Assembly: GCA_903910005.1 (NCBI GenBank)
Contig: CAIVXW010000376.1
Coordinates: 1-8,425 of the forward strand
Length of the DNA stretch: 8,425 bases
Direction: 5' to 3'
Source of the DNA: an uncultured Methylococcaceae bacterium
Lineage (GTDB): Bacteria; Pseudomonadota; Gammaproteobacteria; Methylococcales; Methylococcaceae
The notes beneath the pieces are model-generated. The model had not been told where the DNA came from and searched no databases. It worked only from the letters and a program-made list of their open reading frames with translations. This document shows, piece after piece, positions 6,609-8,425 of this stretch. Positions within the stretch are counted from its first letter, which is position 1; every line of letters begins with the position of its first letter. A program made the position numbers and the translations under genes.

Positions 6609-6663
6609 CCTGGGAGCGCGGCCATCCTGGCCGCGTGGCGGGCGGGACGCCCGCGCTCCCAGG
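6609..6663. repeat. REP-like double-hairpin element between urtA and urtB
   Basis: A 12-bp perfect outer stem pairs CCTGGGAGCGCG (6609-6620) with CGCGCTCCCAGG (6652-6663). Between the arms lie two hairpins: GCGGCCA-TCC-TGGCCGC (6618-6634) and GCGGGCG-GGA-CGCCCGC (6638-6654). The outer and inner stems share bases, so the element can switch between one long stem and a branched form. It begins three bases after the urtA stop. There is no T-tract, so it is more likely a processing or stability barrier or partial attenuator than a terminator. Related copies occur at 8074-8128 and, shortened, near 2955-2993. Confidence 0.8.
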
Positions 6664-6666
6664 CGT

Positions 6667-7899
6667 TTATTGATAACCTTCCGGGAATGGATTCGGCTCG
6701 ATCAGGCCGGATTCATAAATCACATCAACCTGGCCGTCCTTTTTCCACTTGCCGATACGCAGTTTGCTCCACAAGTGATGATTGGGATGAACCTTCACAT
6801 AGCCTTCGGGGGCGGTGTTCAGTTCGATGCCCGGCGACGCAGCCGCCACCTTGTCCACATCAAAGCTGCCGGCTTTCTCTACCGCCGCCTTCCACAACCA
6901 GGGGCCGAGATACGCCGCCTGAGTCACGTCACCAATCACGCTGTCGGCACCGTATTTGGTTTTGAACGCCTGAACAAAAGCCTTGTTGTTGGCGTTATCC
7001 AGCGACTGGAAGTACTTCATGGCCGAGTAAAAGCCCAGCACGTTTTCACCACCGATGCCCTTGACTTCATCCTCGGTGGTGGAAATGGTCAGCAGATTGG
7101 CCTTGTCGCCGGTGATGCCGGCTGCCTTGAGCTGTTTGAACCAGGAGACGTTGGAGCCACCCACCACGATGCTGTAGATCACATCCGGCTTGGCGGCTTT
7201 AACCTTGTTGATGAGGGTACGGAAGTTGGTGTGGCCCAGCGGGTAGTATTCCTCGCCGACCACTTTGCCCTTGAGGACATTTTCGATGTGTTTGCGGGCG
7301 ATTTTGTTGGACGTGCGCGGCCAGATATAGTCAGAGCCGATCAGGAAGAAGGTTTTGGCACCCTTCTCTTTCGCCATCCAGTCCAGACCGGCGATGATCT
7401 GCTGGGTGGCTTCCTGGCCGGTATAGATCACGTTTTTGGACTGTTCCAGCCCTTCATAAAAGGTGGGGTAATACAGCAGGCCGTTTTCCTTCTCGAATAC
7501 CGGCAGTACCGCCTTGCGTGAGGCCGATGTCCAGCAACCGAATACGGCGGCCACCTTGTCCTTGACCAGAAGCTTTCTGGCCTTTTCGGCAAAAGTGGGC
7601 CAGTCACTGGCCCCGTCTTCCTTGATGACTTCAATTTTCCGGCCCAGCACCCCGCCCGCAGCGTTGATCTGGTCAATGGCCAGCATTTCCGCCTGGATGG
7701 AACCGATTTCCGAAATAGCCATGGTACCGGTGGCGGAGTGCAGATCACCGACCGTCACCGTGGTATCGGTGACAGCCAGACCGGTGGTATTGACACTGGC
7801 GGCGGTAGCGGTACCGCTGGTTCCAAGCAGCAAGGCCAGCGAGAACGGCAACAGGCGTCGAAATGCCTGATCGAGTTTTTTTGAGCATTGGATGGACAT
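6667..7899 (-). CDS. urtA: Urea/short-chain-amide ABC transporter substrate-binding protein UrtA (FmdD-like)
   Basis: A 410-residue periplasmic binding protein of the Leu/Ile/Val family (type I fold) and first gene of the operon. Residues 1-33 are a Sec signal peptide: charged CSKKLDQAFRR, hydrophobic LLPFSLALLLG, and an A-T-A cleavage site before residue 34. The mature chain shows UrtA hallmarks: VGDLHSATGTMAISE (50-64), DWPTFAEKARKLLVKDKVAA (99-118) then VFGCWTSASRKAVLPVFE (119-136), and YYPTFYEGLEQSKNVIYTGQ (143-162). The ATG at 7899 follows AAGGAG by nine bases; the ATG at 7980 would overlap the likely -10 box and is rejected. From memory, classical UrtA has a VQYEGEE...GAAPNQQ-type segment where this protein has TFYEGLEQ...GQEATQQ, which I associate with formamide/short-amide (FmdD) binding proteins. 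UrtA is therefore the family name, and substrate preference is open. Confidence 0.93.
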   Translation of the reverse strand: MSIQCSKKLDQAFRRLLPFSLALLLGTSGTATAASVNTTGLAVTDTTVTVGDLHSATGTMAISEIGSIQAEMLAIDQINAAGGVLGRKIEVIKEDGASDWPTFAEKARKLLVKDKVAAVFGCWTSASRKAVLPVFEKENGLLYYPTFYEGLEQSKNVIYTGQEATQQIIAGLDWMAKEKGAKTFFLIGSDYIWPRTSNKIARKHIENVLKGKVVGEEYYPLGHTNFRTLINKVKAAKPDVIYSIVVGGSNVSWFKQLKAAGITGDKANLLTISTTEDEVKGIGGENVLGFYSAMKYFQSLDNANNKAFVQAFKTKYGADSVIGDVTQAAYLGPWLWKAAVEKAGSFDVDKVAAASPGIELNTAPEGYVKVHPNHHLWSKLRIGKWKKDGQVDVIYESGLIEPNPFPEGYQ

Positions 7900-7978
7900 G
7901 ATGAGCATCTCCTTGGGGTCTTGCAGAATGGAAAAGAGATCGGAGAGCGATGCCTGGGGCGACCCTCGTTCGGGTTCC

Positions 7979-8007
7979 ATTAAACAAGGCGGGAGAAATC
8001 ATCACAA
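7979..8007 (-). promoter_or_regulatory. candidate sigma-70 promoter of the urt-fmd operon
   Basis: On the minus strand TTGTGA (8007-8002) and TTTAAT (7984-7979) are separated by exactly 17 bp. The -10 is a five-of-six match and the -35 a four-of-six match. Transcription would start near 7972, giving a leader of about 73 nt. No convincing sigma-54 -24/-12 site was seen upstream of urtA. Confidence 0.5.
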
Positions 8008-8010
8008 TTC

Positions 8011-8040
8011 GTCGACTGACTAAGTAAGTCAGATGACTTA
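8011..8040. promoter_or_regulatory. candidate regulator-binding site: three TGACTWA heptamers in overlapping palindromes
   Basis: TGACTAA (8017-8023), TAAGTCA (8025-8031, inverted) and TGACTTA (8034-8040) lie in 24 bp. The first two form the palindrome CTGACTAAGTAAGTCAG (8016-8032, seven of eight base pairs matching). The last two form TAAGTCAGATGACTTA (8025-8040, mismatched only at the centre). An outer GTC (8011-8013) and GAC (8035-8037) extend the first dyad. The cluster ends three bases upstream of the candidate -35, where an activator typically sits. It is equidistant-ish from hipB but faces urtA more closely. The cognate regulator is not in the window. Confidence 0.45.
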
Positions 8041-8073
8041 TGACAGGGAACAGGGGAAATGGGGCGCGCTTGT

Positions 8074-8128
8074 CCCGGAAGCACGGGCGTCCTGGCCGGG
8101 TAGCGGGCAAAACACCTGCGCTTCCGGG
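8074..8128. repeat. REP-like double-hairpin element upstream of urtA
   Basis: A 9-bp outer stem pairs CCCGGAAGC (8074-8082) with GCTTCCGGG (8120-8128). The internal 41 bases (8081-8121) align without gaps to the element at 6609-6663 with about 31 identities, including an exact CCTGGCC core. The outer arms differ from that copy at two paired positions (C-G for T-A and A-T for G-C), so both changes preserve pairing. The inner hairpins are degraded relative to the urtA-urtB copy. It separates the urtA promoter region from the hipB promoter region. Confidence 0.7.
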
Positions 8129-8163
8129 GAATCGGTGTCAATCTGGAATCGAGAGCCACCATT

Positions 8164-8181
8164 ATTTCCTGATCGGGAAAT
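8164..8181. promoter_or_regulatory. candidate operator palindrome of the HipB-like gene
   Basis: ATTTCCTGATCGGGAAAT is an 18-bp dyad with a single mismatched pair (8170/8175). It ends 10 bp before the ATG of the downstream helix-turn-helix gene. HipB-type antitoxins bind palindromes of TCC-spacer-GGA form in their own promoter, and the arms here have TTTCC and GGAAA. A plausible autoregulation site, unproven. Confidence 0.4.
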
Positions 8182-8191
8182 TGAGCAAGCC

Positions 8192-8422
8192 ATGACATCC
8201 ATTCGATCACCTCAACAACTAGGGCGTGCGCTGCGGGCCGCTCGCAAGCAAATCGGGCTGACACAGCCTCAGTTGGCGTTGGCGGCAGGGGTGGGGGTGC
8301 GCTTCATTGTCGAGCTGGAAGCCGGTAAACCGACTCTACGCTTGGAAAGCGTTCTCCGCGTGCTACATGCGCTGGGGGGGTGCTTATGTATTGAAGGCCT
8401 GGTAACCGGTACGGAGGATTAG
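8192..8422 (+). CDS. HipB/Y4mF-type helix-turn-helix regulator (probable antitoxin)
   Basis: The 76-residue protein is a single Cro/C1-type helix-turn-helix domain: QQLGRALRAARKQIGLTQPQ (8-27), then LALAAGVGVRFIVELEAGKP (28-47), then TLRLESVLRVLHALGGCLCI (48-67). The LTQ-x-x-LA...E-L-E-x-GKPT...VLRVLxALG pattern is that of the Y4mF/HipB family, antitoxins that repress their own operon and neutralise a HipA-like serine/threonine kinase. The ATG at 8192 is preferred over upstream in-frame starts because it gives the family N-terminus (TSIRSPQQLGRALR); its ribosome site is weak (GAG about six bases away). A GGAGG at 8413-8417 runs into the TAG stop, as expected for a translationally coupled gene starting just beyond the window. 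The gene is transcribed divergently from urtA and is probably unrelated to amide uptake. Confidence 0.8.
   Translation: MTSIRSPQQLGRALRAARKQIGLTQPQLALAAGVGVRFIVELEAGKPTLRLESVLRVLHALGGCLCIEGLVTGTED
8413..8417 (+). promoter_or_regulatory. Shine-Dalgarno for the next gene beyond the window
   Basis: GGAGG lies at the 3' end of the HipB-like gene, three bases before its stop codon. A start codon just outside the window would have ordinary spacing. This supports a two-gene operon whose second member is probably hipA-like. Confidence 0.5.
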
Positions 8423-8425
8423 ATC

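Noticed and set aside
6609..6663. Intrinsic terminator between urtA and urtB
   Set aside because: The stem is strong but there is no T-tract on the transcribed strand, and urtB lacks a visible separate promoter, so read-through is expected.
6670..7521. 283-codon open frame on the plus strand opposite urtA
   Set aside because: Shadow of the conserved urtA gene; no family resemblance and no upstream signals.
7900..7980. Longer urtA start at ATG 7980 adding 27 residues
   Set aside because: The added residues would precede the signal peptide, there is no ribosome site, and the codon overlaps the likely -10 box; ATG 7899 has AAGGAG at good spacing.
1..8425. CRISPR array, tRNA, rRNA or complete insertion sequence
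   Set aside because: No regularly spaced direct repeats, tRNA-like cloverleaf or transposase frame were found on either strand.

Overview
The window is a stretch of moderately GC-rich proteobacterial chromosome, most likely from a gammaproteobacterium. That assignment rests on general protein similarity, dense SD-led operon structure and REP-like palindromes, not on any single marker gene. Most of it (about 1247-7899, minus strand) is one co-oriented cluster that reads from right to left: urtA-urtB-urtC-urtD-urtE (a complete urea/short-chain-amide ABC importer of the HAAT/LIV-I type), then fmdA (formamidase/acetamidase family) and fmdB (small zinc-ribbon protein). No urease gene is present in the window. 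The import-then-hydrolysis arrangement therefore suggests that formamide or a similar short amide is taken up and split to ammonia and formate; urea may be an additional or ancestral substrate.

Gene junctions from urtB to urtE and from fmdA to fmdB are tight (10-16 nt), and at three of them the stop codon of one gene overlaps the Shine-Dalgarno of the next. The two larger gaps (urtA/urtB, 111 nt; urtE/fmdA, 150 nt) both hold copies of one palindromic repeat, and a third copy lies upstream of urtA. The copies differ by paired changes in their arms, so the folded structure seems to be what is conserved. Upstream of urtA there is a plausible sigma-70 promoter (TTGTGA-17-TTTAAT). Directly abutting it is a cluster of three TGACTWA heptamers that form two overlapping palindromes, a good candidate for a regulator-binding site.

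Right edge (8192-8422, plus strand): a HipB/Y4mF-type helix-turn-helix gene, divergent from urtA, with an 18-bp imperfect palindrome just before its start. A strong Shine-Dalgarno overlaps its stop codon, so the partner gene (probably a HipA-like kinase) is expected immediately beyond the window.

Left edge (1-940): genomic debris. It contains the tail of an RTX/serralysin-C-like repeat protein cut by an in-frame stop, a promoter-equipped but truncated HTH-C5 cytosine methyltransferase (motif I only), and, converging on it, the N-terminal part of an AAA-type ATPase that has lost its Walker B half. The last two are joined near position 575-590, with an AT-richer side meeting a GC-richer side. 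This looks like a scar of deletion or insertion in a former defence or mobile region.
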